Shown piece after piece: positions 9,331 to 18,859 of a DNA stretch of 34,341 nucleotides. Origin of the DNA: Dehalococcoidia bacterium. GTDB lineage: Bacteria > Chloroflexota > Dehalococcoidia > Bin125. The DNA lies in assembly GCA_022822855.1 (NCBI GenBank), contig JAJDYG010000035.1, positions 1 to 34,341 on the forward strand, in the 5' to 3' direction. Made by a program: the position numbers and the translations under genes. Below the pieces are notes generated by a model. That model was not told the origin of the DNA. It saw nothing but the letters and a program-made list of their open reading frames with translations, and did not search any database. The first letter of the stretch is position 1, and each line of letters opens with the position of its first letter.

Positions 9331-10273
9331 TCGCTCCCCGAAGCTGCTCCGGGTCGCCATCAGCGTCGACACGCGGACCCCTGGGCAGGTCGAACTCGCC
9401 GTCGCGGCCTGGGAGCTGGCCGGCGTCCACAACTCCAGCGTCGAATACCTGCTCGACGAACCGGTCGAGGAACCCTGGCCCGGTCACGACAATCGCCCGC
9501 TGCATCGTGGTCGGGCCGACGTCGTCGCCTATCTGGCCGAAGATCAATGGCGAGAGGTGGAAGCGACTGCGCGAGCCTCAGCCAGCCGTCTGTTCAATGG
9601 CGAGCAACTCTTCGAAGTCACGCGCATGCCCAGCCGCGATTGGCGAACCGCCTGGCACGACCACTTCGCTCTCGTGCGAATCCCGGGCGCCAGGCCGATC
9701 ATCATCCGCCCGCCACACATCGCCTACGACGCCAAACAGAACGAGCTGGTGATCGACCTCGTCCCCGGCCTCGCCTTCGGGACCGGCCAGCACCAGTCGA
9801 CGCGGCTCTGCCTCAGGCTGCTCGCCGAGATGATCGATGGCGGCGAGCGAGTGCTCGATGTCGGTACCGGGAGCGGAATCCTCGCGGTCGCGGCAGCCGA
9901 ACTCGGGGCCGCGTCAGTCGTCGCAACGGACATCGATCCGCTGGCCGTCGATGCAGCCCGTCAGACAGTGCGGCAGAACCAGCTTCTGGGCCGTGTCGAG
10001 GTCCGGGAGTCAACCATCCCGGCGGACGAGCAGTTCGATCTCGTCCTCGCCAACCTGACGGCCGACATCCTGCAGCATCTAGCGGGGGATCTCGCCAGCG
10101 CGCTGACGCCGGGAGGTCGATTGATCGCCAGCGGACTGATTGCAGATCGGCAGGACGAGGTAGTCGCCACCTTCAGCGAATGTGGACTGCGGCTGCACTT
10201 CGATCGCTCTGAGGATGAGTGGCGAGCCCTCGCCTTCCAGGGGCCGCCCGAGCATTCCCTACCAGGCCGGTGA
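9326..10273 (+). CDS. prmA: Ribosomal protein L11 methyltransferase PrmA
   Basis: A SAM-dependent methyltransferase that trimethylates ribosomal protein L11. The family signature AFGTGQHQSTRLCL comes before the SAM-binding motif VLDVGTGSGILAVAAAELGA and the acidic motif ATDIDPLAVDAA; LANLTADILQHL stands where the family has its ANILA motif. The N-terminal L11-recognition domain starts near LLRVAISVDT. There is no in-frame ATG or GTG there. The ATT at 9326 follows GGAG at good spacing and overlaps the dnaJ stop (ATTAG), giving 315 aa. A TTG at 9236 inside dnaJ would add 30 implausible residues, and CTG codons near 9343 are other options. The start is therefore uncertain, but the gene is not. 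The 3' end overlaps the opposing SDR gene by 15 bp. Confidence 0.92.
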   Translation: MSRSPKLLRVAISVDTRTPGQVELAVAAWELAGVHNSSVEYLLDEPVEEPWPGHDNRPLHRGRADVVAYLAEDQWREVEATARASASRLFNGEQLFEVTRMPSRDWRTAWHDHFALVRIPGARPIIIRPPHIAYDAKQNELVIDLVPGLAFGTGQHQSTRLCLRLLAEMIDGGERVLDVGTGSGILAVAAAELGAASVVATDIDPLAVDAARQTVRQNQLLGRVEVRESTIPADEQFDLVLANLTADILQHLAGDLASALTPGGRLIASGLIADRQDEVVATFSECGLRLHFDRSEDEWRALAFQGPPEHSLPGR

Positions 10274-11038
10274 CGCACCGCCGTCGATGTTGATCGCGCA
10301 GCCCGAGATGAAGCTGGCCGGACCCGAGGCGAGGAAGACGATCATGTTCGCCGCCTCCTCCGAAGTGCCGATCCGCTTCACCGGGATCCGTTCGCCGACG
10401 CTGTCGAGGAACTCCTCATAGGTCGCGTCCGGCATCTGGGCCTGGTGGAACCCGTGCCACTGGGCCGAATCGACTGATCCGATGCAGGCCGCATTGACCA
10501 GGATCTGGTCGCCCGCGACCTCCTTGCTCAGCGCCTTGGTCATCGCCAGACCAGCGGCGCGCGAGGCGGCCGTCGGCATCGATCCCGCGCCCGGCGTCTT
10601 GCAGCCGATATTGAGCAGGTTCACGATCCGCCCGCCGCCGCGCTCGCGCATCGACGGAATGCAGAGCTTGGCCAGCCGGATCCCGCCGTAGAGCTTGAGA
10701 TCGAGGTCAACCGCCCAGGTCTCGATGTCGTGCGATTCGATCATGCCGGAAGACGACTGACCCGCGTTGTTGATCAGGATGTCAACGCCGCCGAAGCGCT
10801 CGATGGTGTCGGCGACAAGCCGTTCGCAGTCGGCGTCGGAGGTCACGTCCATCGACATTGCCAGACAGTCGCCGCCCGCCGCTTCGACCGCCGCCTGCGC
10901 TTCGTCCAGCGGACCCTGTCGACGCGCCCCAATCGCCACCTGTGCGCCCTCCTGCGCCAGCAGAATCGCCGTCGCCCGGCCGATACCCTCTGAACCGCCG
11001 GTGACGATCGCCACTTTCCCGCTCAAGCCCAGGTCCAT
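10259..11038 (-). CDS. SDR-family protein without the catalytic Tyr-Lys pair
   Basis: A 259-aa Rossmann-fold short-chain dehydrogenase/reductase relative. It keeps the dinucleotide motif TGGSEGIG (residues 13-20), DVTSD near 64, NNAG (90-93) and a C-terminal GxxINIDGGASPAW like classical SDRs. The active site is altered: at the YxxxK position it reads TAASR (156-160), the usual Ser region is NLLNIG rather than NISS, and the Asn of the fourth catalytic position looks like Asp113. Binding of NAD(P) is plausible; standard oxidoreductase chemistry is not. The ATG at 11038 is chosen because the upstream extension in this frame is antisense to rsmE. It interrupts the common prmA-rsmE neighbourhood on the opposite strand. 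Confidence 0.88.
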   Translation of the reverse strand: MDLGLSGKVAIVTGGSEGIGRATAILLAQEGAQVAIGARRQGPLDEAQAAVEAAGGDCLAMSMDVTSDADCERLVADTIERFGGVDILINNAGQSSSGMIESHDIETWAVDLDLKLYGGIRLAKLCIPSMRERGGGRIVNLLNIGCKTPGAGSMPTAASRAAGLAMTKALSKEVAGDQILVNAACIGSVDSAQWHGFHQAQMPDATYEEFLDSVGERIPVKRIGTSEEAANMIVFLASGPASFISGCAINIDGGASPAW

Positions 11039-11122
11039 GATCCGCCCGTCCGTTCCATTGAATTCGTGTATCGTTCTTGTCCCAGCGGAGTCTAACGCTC
11101 GTTTCGAGGGAGGCTCGGCGCG

Positions 11123-11926
11123 ATGACCCGGCACGACGAAGAACGACCTCACGAAGACGCCCGAGCCTTCGGGCTGGTGCCGCGTTACTTCCTCGATGAG
11201 TCGGCCCGCGTCGAGGACGATGCGATCACGATCACCGGTGGCAAAGCCAACCGCCTGAAACGCGTCATGCGTGTCCGCCGGGACGACCCTCTGGAACTCG
11301 TGCATCCGAACAACGACCGCCTCTACATGGCCTCGGTCGAGCGGGTGACCGACGACGATGTGATCTGCAGGATCGACCAGAGCCGCCCGTTGCAGCCTTT
11401 GCCGCCGCCTCGGATTGTGATCTCCGCTTCGTTGATCCGGCCTCAGCGCTACGACTTCATCATCGAGAAGGCGACGGAGCTCGGCGTCGACGAAATCCGG
11501 CCGGTCTGGTCCCAACGAGCGATCATTCGCGGGGATGCCGCCCAACGCTTGCACCGCTGGCGCCGCCTGGCCACCGAGGCCGCAGAACAGTGCCGTCGCG
11601 AGTACCGCCCCGAAGTCCATGCGCCGGTCGAGGTGGTCGACCTGATCCAGGAAGAGCCGCCGCCGAACTGCCTCAGGCTGCTGGCCTCCGCGCTGGAGCC
11701 GGACCAACGGATTGCGCCGATCTTTCAGCGGCGACGCCGGGACGGCCTACCCGATCCGGACCCCGTCCATCTGCTGATCGGTCCCGAGGGCGGCTACACG
11801 CCGGAGGAAGCGGATCTGGCCCGAGAACATGGCTGGCAGCCCATCTCGCTCGGCAATCGCCCGCTCAGAGCCGAAACGGCCGCGATCATCGCAATCGCCC
11901 TGACGCTGGAGGCAGCGCGGTCCTAG
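11123..11926 (+). CDS. rsmE: 16S rRNA m3U1498 methyltransferase RsmE
   Basis: A SPOUT-class methyltransferase that modifies U1498 of 16S rRNA. The protein is 267 aa. The N-terminal PUA-like domain shows ANRLKRVMRVRRDDPLELV. The centre has the conserved SLIRPQRYDFIIEKATELGV and PVWSQRAI, and the C-terminal SAM-binding trefoil knot shows LLIGPEGGYTPEEADLA and PISLGNRPLRAETAAI. The start ATG is preceded by GGGAGG at about 9 bp. In many bacteria this gene follows prmA; here an opposing SDR gene lies between, so rsmE needs its own promoter, which I could not identify with confidence in the 84-bp gap. Confidence 0.96.
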   Translation: MTRHDEERPHEDARAFGLVPRYFLDESARVEDDAITITGGKANRLKRVMRVRRDDPLELVHPNNDRLYMASVERVTDDDVICRIDQSRPLQPLPPPRIVISASLIRPQRYDFIIEKATELGVDEIRPVWSQRAIIRGDAAQRLHRWRRLATEAAEQCRREYRPEVHAPVEVVDLIQEEPPPNCLRLLASALEPDQRIAPIFQRRRRDGLPDPDPVHLLIGPEGGYTPEEADLAREHGWQPISLGNRPLRAETAAIIAIALTLEAARS

Positions 11927-11970
11927 GGGGCCGTCGGTCGCGTCCGGGCGAAGCAGTGGAGCTGAATCGG

Positions 11971-12040
11971 CTAGGGCCTGTTCACGCTAGCCCCATTCCG
12001 CGTCGCCCCGTGCTTGACACGGGGCCCAGACCTCGATCTT
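11971..12040 (+). repeat. Dispersed 3'-end repeat, copy B
   Basis: Begins CTAGGGCCTGTTCACGCTAG, then CCCCATTCC, the palindrome CCCCGTGCTTGACACGGGG (12006-12024) and CCCAGACCTCGA. It matches copy A closely and lies 45 bp after rsmE in the same orientation relative to the gene as copy A has to its gene. The following 12041-12120 holds a CTCAGCTGAG palindrome (12063-12072) but no gene. Confidence 0.8.
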
Positions 12041-12148
12041 CGAGCGGAGTAACGACGCCTGCCTCAGCTGAGACGTAGAGCGACCAGACCCACGCGCAAA
12101 CGTCGAGCTGAGGCCGACGTCATTCCGCGCGCGAACCTAGTTGCGCTA

Positions 12149-12275
12149 GGCCCCGTGTCAAGCACGGGGCGACGATCGCTTGCGGTATCGCGAACGGGTT
12201 CGCCAGCTCCCGTTCGCGTCCTGCGCCTTCGGCATCCTGAGTCCATGGGAGTGGGTGTGTGAACACATCCTAGCC
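12149..12275 (-). repeat. Dispersed 3'-end repeat, copy C (split), with strong hairpin
   Basis: On the minus strand CTAGGATGTGTTCACAC comes first and contains the stop codon of the M23 peptidase gene, as in copy A. The palindrome core (plus-strand 12151-12169) follows about 100 bp later instead of about 15 bp, so roughly 70 bp lies between the two halves. That segment carries the 12189-12218 hairpin listed separately. Confidence 0.6.
12189..12218. terminator. 10-bp-stem hairpin, possible bidirectional terminator
   Basis: CGCGAACGGG (12189-12198) and CCCGTTCGCG (12209-12218) form a perfect 10-bp stem with a 10-nt loop, between the convergent rsmE and M23 genes. No T-run flanks it, so intrinsic termination in the classical sense is not shown. 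Confidence 0.4.
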
Positions 12276-13409
12276 CTTGGCCAGATTCGTCGACGTCAGC
12301 GCGTTGAGCGGGTTCAACTCCTGATACGGATCGGGGAACTCGAGCAAGCGCAGCCAGGGCAGCGGATTGACGGTGACGCCTCGCACCACCACTTCCCAAT
12401 GCAGATGCGGACCGGTGGCCAGCCCGGTCGCGCCCATTCTGGCGATCAAATCGCCCTGCTCGACCACCGTGCCCGCCGTCTGCAACACCTCGGACAGGTG
12501 GTAATAGCCGGTGAACACTCCGGCGCCGTGATCGACGATGATCCCGTTGCCTCGACGCCGCGTCCTGCCCGCCCAGCTCACCACTCCGCTGTTCGCCGAC
12601 CTGACCGAGGTGCCTGTCTCACCACCGAAATCGATCCCGGTGTGATACTCCGCAACCGGCCCGCCATTGAACGAGCGCTGCTCCCCGTACAGCGCCGTGA
12701 TCTGCCCGTCCGACGGTGGATCGAACACGCCCCGCCAGTGCAGTTGCGGCGTCAGCCTGGTCTGAAACGGCAGACGCGTCGTCTCGTCGGCCTGGCGAAT
12801 CGATGGCTCCAGCAATGCGGCGTTGGGGCCGTCGATCTGGATGTTGTCGACCGTCCACTCGACCGACGTGATCTCGATCACCGTCTGCTGCCAGAGAAGC
12901 TGTTCGCCTCCCGGCCCCGAGACGGCCACACCCAGCGACTGAGGCCCGACCGGGGCATTGGCGTCGATCCCGAAGAAACCGAGAAAGCGGTCCTCGTTGC
13001 GCAGCAGTGAGAATGTCTGTCCCTGCCAGGACATCGAGGCGGTCTGGGCGCCGGGCGCCTCGATCAACAGCAGGACAGTCTGACCCTGAGAGACGGGGCT
13101 GGGAATCACATAGACGCGCGGCTCGGGCAACTCCACGACCGGAGCAACCTGGCTGGTGGCCTGCGATCCGGTCTGCTCAACCTGTGCCTGCGCGTCCTCT
13201 GCCTGTTGAGCGTCGTCGCCCGCCCTGGACGGCGGCGGAGTGGGCTGGCGACCACTGGCGAAGGGGTCGAGATCGTCGCCGCCGCAGGCCGTGAGCAGCA
13301 CGCCGGCCCCGGCGCCGACCAGCGCGCGCAGCACGGTCCGCCGAGTCAGCCGGATCGGCCGTTGCGCTGGCTGGTCGATTCTCTGCTGGTGGGACCCCGA
13401 CATCGTCAT
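12270..13409 (-). CDS. M23 family (LytM-type) metallopeptidase, Tat-like lipoprotein
   Basis: A probable cell-envelope zinc peptidase or peptidase-like protein, 379 aa. The N-terminus has a twin Arg (RLTRRTVLRAL, residues 21-31), a hydrophobic stretch and a lipobox LLTAC with Cys42, pointing to an exported, possibly Tat-dependent lipoprotein. A low-complexity Gln/Pro/Ala linker follows, then a beta-rich middle and the C-terminal M23 domain: YHTGIDFGG (HxxxD), GYYHLSEV and GPHLHWEV (HxH). These metal ligands are intact, so it is probably active on peptidoglycan cross-links. It stands alone, divergent from the MoxR operon. Its ATG at 13409 lies in a 142-bp gap shared with that operon. Confidence 0.93.
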   Translation of the reverse strand: MTMSGSHQQRIDQPAQRPIRLTRRTVLRALVGAGAGVLLTACGGDDLDPFASGRQPTPPPSRAGDDAQQAEDAQAQVEQTGSQATSQVAPVVELPEPRVYVIPSPVSQGQTVLLLIEAPGAQTASMSWQGQTFSLLRNEDRFLGFFGIDANAPVGPQSLGVAVSGPGGEQLLWQQTVIEITSVEWTVDNIQIDGPNAALLEPSIRQADETTRLPFQTRLTPQLHWRGVFDPPSDGQITALYGEQRSFNGGPVAEYHTGIDFGGETGTSVRSANSGVVSWAGRTRRRGNGIIVDHGAGVFTGYYHLSEVLQTAGTVVEQGDLIARMGATGLATGPHLHWEVVVRGVTVNPLPWLRLLEFPDPYQELNPLNALTSTNLAKG

Positions 13410-13551
13410 AGCGACGCAACCACTTTACACATATGGGCTACGCTCTCATCAAGTGTCCCTGAAACCAGATGTCGGAGGCCGCTTGGACTCGCAGCGGCCT
13501 CGCCGCCGCGAGAGCGAGTGAGCGGCAGACCTGCAAGCGGAGAACTCCCTG

Positions 13552-14502
<951 letters not shown>

Positions 14503-14543
14503 CCTCGCCCGGCGCCGGCTCGGACTGCAGATCGGACTAGACC

Positions 14544-16004
14544 GTGCGCAGCCTTGGCGGAGCATTGGCGAGCCCCTTCCGCCTGGCGTTCGGCGGGGCC
14601 TGGCGGGCCACCTTCGGTACCCGTCGCTCCATGAGCATCGTGATCACGCTGACGATCGTGGCCTTCGCGGTTGGCTTCGCATCGAACTACTGGCTGCCTC
14701 AGCGGCTCGGCTACACCCTGCTCTTCGGCCTGCTCCTGGCCGCTCTCTGGACCTGGTCGTCGGGGCAGGGAGTCCGGGTCCGGATGTCGCGCTCACGCGA
14801 CCGCGTTCAGGCGGGCGAGTCGATTATCGAGCGCTTCGAAGTGATCAACGACTCTGTCATTCCCAAGCTCTGGCTCGAGGTCGAGGAGACCTCCGACCTG
14901 CCCGGCCATACCGCCCAGTTCGTCACCTCCTTGGGACGCACCGGGCATCGAAATTGGCGCGTCCAGACACAATGCAATCGGCGCGGCCTGTACAACCTCG
15001 GACCGATCACGGTCCGCAGCTCCGATCCGTTCGACATCTTCCACCGCGAGATGCGTTTCGGCCATCGGCGCGGCCTGGTCGTCTACCCGCGGGCGCTGGA
15101 ATTGCCGCGCTACTCGGCGCCGCCCGCCAATCTGCCCGGCGAGGGCCGCTTCCGCCGTCGGACGCACTACGTCACCCCGAACGCTTCGGGCATCCGCGAC
15201 TACGAGGCCGGCGACTCGGTCAACCGGATTCACTGGAAAAGCAGCCTGCGCACCGGCTCGCTCAAGGTCAAGACCTTCGAGCTCGACCCCGCCTCGCACC
15301 TCTGGGTCATCCTCGACCTCTCCAGCCAGGACCACTTGGGCTCCGGCGACGACGCCTCAATCGAGACCGCCGTCACGGTCGCCGCATCCGTTGTGCGCTT
15401 GTTCATCAATCAGAATCGCTCGGTCGGCCTGATGATGTTCGGCGAACGGCTTGATGTGATCGAACCCGACCGAGGATCGCAACACTTCGGACGCATGCTG
15501 GAGTCGCTGGCCGTGGCCCAGCCGGTCGGGACGGTGCCCGTCGCCTCAATCCTCTATCAACAGTCGCGGCGCTGGGGCCGCCACACCACGGTGATCGTGA
15601 TCACGGCATCGACCGATCCGCGCTGGCAGGGCGCCATCCGAACCCTGACCCAGCGCGGTGTGAAGGCGGCGGTTGCCCTGCTCGACCTCGAGTCGTGGGG
15701 CGGACGCTCCGGCGCTGCTGCGACCGCCGTCGAGCTGCGGGCGTTGGGTGTACAGGTCAACCTGATTCGCAAGGGCGATCACATTCCCGCCGTCATGGTC
15801 GGGCAGATTCCCGGCGGCGCGGTGGCCTCCGGCGCGGCGCTGGCCGACGTTCCCGCCAACGGGAGCAACGGCGCTGGCAGTGTCCCCGCCGCCCAGGCCA
15901 ATATGGAAATGGAAGAGGTCCCGGCGGAGGAGGTCCTCGCAGCAGCCGACTGGAGCGGCAGCGCCGCCGCTGACGCGTCGAACGAAGAGACGCCCGTCCA
16001 ATGA
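14544..16004 (+). CDS. DUF58 domain-containing membrane protein (operon 1)
   Basis: A 486-aa protein with two likely N-terminal membrane helices (about residues 31-48 and 52-70) and a large domain with the DUF58 hallmark ASGIRDYEAGDSVNRIHWKS, followed by a VWA-like fold (LWVILDLSSQ). The C-terminal tail, rich in Ala, Gly and Glu, is probably disordered. DUF58 proteins are standard partners of MoxR ATPases. The GTG start at 14544 lacks a clear ribosome site; an ATG at 14631 would remove the first 29 residues. An in-frame ATG overlapping the MoxR stop (14499) runs only 13 codons before a TAG at 14538. The gene overlaps the next by 4 bp (ATGA). Confidence 0.9.
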   Translation: MRSLGGALASPFRLAFGGAWRATFGTRRSMSIVITLTIVAFAVGFASNYWLPQRLGYTLLFGLLLAALWTWSSGQGVRVRMSRSRDRVQAGESIIERFEVINDSVIPKLWLEVEETSDLPGHTAQFVTSLGRTGHRNWRVQTQCNRRGLYNLGPITVRSSDPFDIFHREMRFGHRRGLVVYPRALELPRYSAPPANLPGEGRFRRRTHYVTPNASGIRDYEAGDSVNRIHWKSSLRTGSLKVKTFELDPASHLWVILDLSSQDHLGSGDDASIETAVTVAASVVRLFINQNRSVGLMMFGERLDVIEPDRGSQHFGRMLESLAVAQPVGTVPVASILYQQSRRWGRHTTVIVITASTDPRWQGAIRTLTQRGVKAAVALLDLESWGGRSGAAATAVELRALGVQVNLIRKGDHIPAVMVGQIPGGAVASGAALADVPANGSNGAGSVPAAQANMEMEEVPAEEVLAAADWSGSAAADASNEETPVQ

Positions 16005-18856
16005 GCGTGAGATCGCCCGGCAGCGAAGATTCCAACGAACCGACCACGCTCGTCGCCGAGGCCGAGCGCCGGTTCTTCGCCCGCCGGTCGGGCGGCGAAA
16101 CGCTGGTCGTCTCCGGTCAGGAGCGACCGTTAACGCTCAGCCGGCGCGCCCTGGAGACCACGATCACCTTCGGCATCCTGCTGCTGGTCGCCCTCTCCAC
16201 CGCGAACAGCATCTACATCGCCGGCTGGGTCGAAGACATGCCCGACCTGAGGATCACGGCCGCCGCCGGCGTCTTGCTGGCCCTCGGTTTGGGGCGAGTC
16301 TCGTGGCTGCGCTGGCCGTTGGGCATGTTGGTCGGCGCGATCATCGGCGCCGTGATCATCATGGCTCAGATCACCCAGATGGAAACGCTCGGCGGCCAGC
16401 CGCTGTTCTGGGACCGCTTCACCGATTTCGGCTTCCGCTTCCAGGACTGGTTCAAGCAGGCCTTCAGCGCCGGCCTGACCACCGACAACCTGCCCTTCGT
16501 GTTTTTCACCGACGTATTCGTCTTCATTGCTTCGTTCCTCGGCGCCTACGCAGTGGCCCGATGGCGCAACGCCTGGGTGGCGATGATCCTGCTCGGCGCG
16601 CTGCTGGCGGTCAACGTCTCCTACCTCTCTGACCGCCAGTGGAACCTGTCCTACGGTTTTTTTCTCACCGGCTCAATGTTGCTCCTGATGCGCGCCTCGC
16701 TGCTGCGCCGCATGGATCGCTGGCGAGCGCAGGGCTCTGCGTATCCGGACTGGATCTCGCTCTCCTTCCTCGGCGCGACGATGATCGCGATCGTGCTGCT
16801 GCTCAGCCTGTCCCGCGCCATACCGCGGCCGGACGAATCCGATGCGCTCGAGGATGCCTGGGCCGCCATCGCCGAGCCGTTTGACGGACTCAACGATGAC
16901 TTCCGGCGCATCTTCAGCGGCATCGACTCGCGGCGCGGCGTGCCGGTGCACTCGTTCGACGACTTCCTCGTCCTGCAGGGAGATGTCGACCCCGGCGACG
17001 CCATCATCATGCGCGCGGCCGCGACCGAACCTGGACTGCTGCGCGGCGCCGCATACGACGAGTACACCGGACGCGGTTGGCGGCAGTCGCCCTCGGTCGC
17101 CAAGACGGTGCGGGAGCTGGAGCCGATCAGCGGCATCACCGCCTCGGACGAAACCTCAGTCAACAATGAGGGCACGGTGATGACCAGCGAGTACCTGGAA
17201 CGCAGGCCGGTCGCCGCCCAGATCTCGGTCGAGAAGTCGCCCGCCGTGTTGTTCTCCTTCGGCGCCCCGATTATCGCCAACAAGGACACCCGGGTCGACA
17301 CGCTGGCCTCGGTCGATTTCACGGTCGACTTCGCCGAGCCGGAACGCTTCGCCGGCACCGATCTGGAGCCGGCGCTCGCTGCGATCAACGAACGCATCGT
17401 GGCCGGAAACGAGGATCCTGAAGACGACATCGAGGCGCCGTCGCCCGACGAGGTCGCGTCCTACGTGCCCGTCCAGTACACCCTGATCGACGTTGACGTC
17501 GACTCGAAGACCGGCGCGCCGGTCGGCCTCCTGCTCCGGTCGGTGCCCGAGGAGACCGACGTGTTGTCGCTGAGGCCGGCGCAACGCAAGGTTCGCGCGG
17601 GATTCACGTACCAGATCACCGGCACGGTGTCGGGAGCCAACGAGGACGTGCTCGCCGCGGCCGGGCACAACTATCCGCTCTGGGTCACCGAGACCTTCCT
17701 CCAGCTGCCCGACTACGACGAGCAGGAACTGGAAAACCTGACGACGCTGTTGCGCACGATCGGGCGGAGCTTCGCTCTCCAACCCGATCCCCTGCGCGAC
17801 GATGGAGGCTACAACCCTTACTCAATCGCTTCCGCGATCGAGACCTACCTACGCTCCGCTCCTGCGATCGACGAGAACGGCCGAGTCATCCGCGACGATG
17901 ACGGTGAGCCGGTTCCGTTGTACCCGCTGACCACCGACATCGAACTCCCACCGGCGAAGTCCGATGCGGTCTACTGGTTCCTGTTCGAAAACTGGGAGGA
18001 TGGCCGGCCGATCGGCGGCTATTACGACTACCACGCCTCGTCAATGGCGATCCTGCTGCGAGTCGCCGGAGTTCCCGCCAGGATCGCCACCGGCTTCGTG
18101 CTCAGCGGCAACAACTTTGACGAGCGCACGCAGAACTACATCGTCCGTGGCCACGACGCCTACGCCTGGGTCGAGGTCTATTTCCCCGATTACGGCTGGG
18201 TCGACTTCGATCCGACGCCCAGCACCTCGGCCGACGAAGCGTTGGCCTCGATCGCTGGCGGAGGCGGTGGCGCTCGCCGGATCGCTGCCCAGCGTCTGAC
18301 CACGCCGCGTTTTGACCTCAGACCCGGAGTCGGCGGAACAAGCCTGGCCGACGTCGTGCTGGACGACATCCTTCAGTACCTGGCAGCCGGCACGCTGCCC
18401 GGCGAGAATCTGCAACTCGATCAGGGTCCGAGTAAGTGGTACTGGCTGGCGCCCACGATTGTTGTAGGGATCCTCGCGGCCTCCGCCTCTTTGCTGTGGT
18501 TAATCTGGCAGATTTCCTTACGCGGACTGGAGCCGACGGCTCGACTCTGGGTCTCGGCGACCCGATTAGCCCGATTCACCGGCATCAACGCCGACTCCTC
18601 GACGACTCCTCAGGAACACGCGAGACGGATCGACGAAGTGCTCGGCCTTGGCGTATTGGCGCTCGAACTGGCCAACCACTACACCGCGACCAGATTTGGC
18701 CGCAAGACGCTGACCGATGAAGAACATGGTCAAACGGTTCAGATCTGGAAGCGGTTGCGGCTCAGCCTGATCCGGTTGGCCCTGAGGATCCCGATCAAGC
18801 CCGCGCCGGCGATCGTGGATGAAATCGAATCCGCCCCTGCTCCCGCCGGGGACTAG
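16001..18856 (+). CDS. TgpA-like transglutaminase-fold membrane protein, catalytic Cys and His replaced
   Basis: A 951-aa protein with the layout of TgpA-type proteins: several N-terminal membrane helices (about residues 45-270), a long extracytoplasmic region, a transglutaminase-like core, one more helix (WYWLAPTIVVGILAASASLL, about 812-831) and a cytoplasmic DUF4129-like tail. In the core the family Cys (GFCEHYAS type) is Tyr675 in GGYYDYHASSM, and the His (DAHAWVEV type) is Tyr721 in HDAYAWVEV. The Asp is kept (Asp737 in VDFDPTP), as is the flanking fold LLRVAGVPARIATGF. It should therefore be inactive as a transglutaminase or peptidase and may act as a binding or scaffold protein. Its stop lies 3 bp from the stop of the opposing VWA-TPR gene. 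Confidence 0.92.
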   Translation: MSVRSPGSEDSNEPTTLVAEAERRFFARRSGGETLVVSGQERPLTLSRRALETTITFGILLLVALSTANSIYIAGWVEDMPDLRITAAAGVLLALGLGRVSWLRWPLGMLVGAIIGAVIIMAQITQMETLGGQPLFWDRFTDFGFRFQDWFKQAFSAGLTTDNLPFVFFTDVFVFIASFLGAYAVARWRNAWVAMILLGALLAVNVSYLSDRQWNLSYGFFLTGSMLLLMRASLLRRMDRWRAQGSAYPDWISLSFLGATMIAIVLLLSLSRAIPRPDESDALEDAWAAIAEPFDGLNDDFRRIFSGIDSRRGVPVHSFDDFLVLQGDVDPGDAIIMRAAATEPGLLRGAAYDEYTGRGWRQSPSVAKTVRELEPISGITASDETSVNNEGTVMTSEYLERRPVAAQISVEKSPAVLFSFGAPIIANKDTRVDTLASVDFTVDFAEPERFAGTDLEPALAAINERIVAGNEDPEDDIEAPSPDEVASYVPVQYTLIDVDVDSKTGAPVGLLLRSVPEETDVLSLRPAQRKVRAGFTYQITGTVSGANEDVLAAAGHNYPLWVTETFLQLPDYDEQELENLTTLLRTIGRSFALQPDPLRDDGGYNPYSIASAIETYLRSAPAIDENGRVIRDDDGEPVPLYPLTTDIELPPAKSDAVYWFLFENWEDGRPIGGYYDYHASSMAILLRVAGVPARIATGFVLSGNNFDERTQNYIVRGHDAYAWVEVYFPDYGWVDFDPTPSTSADEALASIAGGGGGARRIAAQRLTTPRFDLRPGVGGTSLADVVLDDILQYLAAGTLPGENLQLDQGPSKWYWLAPTIVVGILAASASLLWLIWQISLRGLEPTARLWVSATRLARFTGINADSSTTPQEHARRIDEVLGLGVLALELANHYTATRFGRKTLTDEEHGQTVQIWKRLRLSLIRLALRIPIKPAPAIVDEIESAPAPAGD

Positions 18857-18859
18857 CGG

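Noticed and set aside
11039..11122. Promoters for rsmE and the SDR gene in their shared gap
   Set aside because: The best pairs of -35/-10-like words match consensus poorly.
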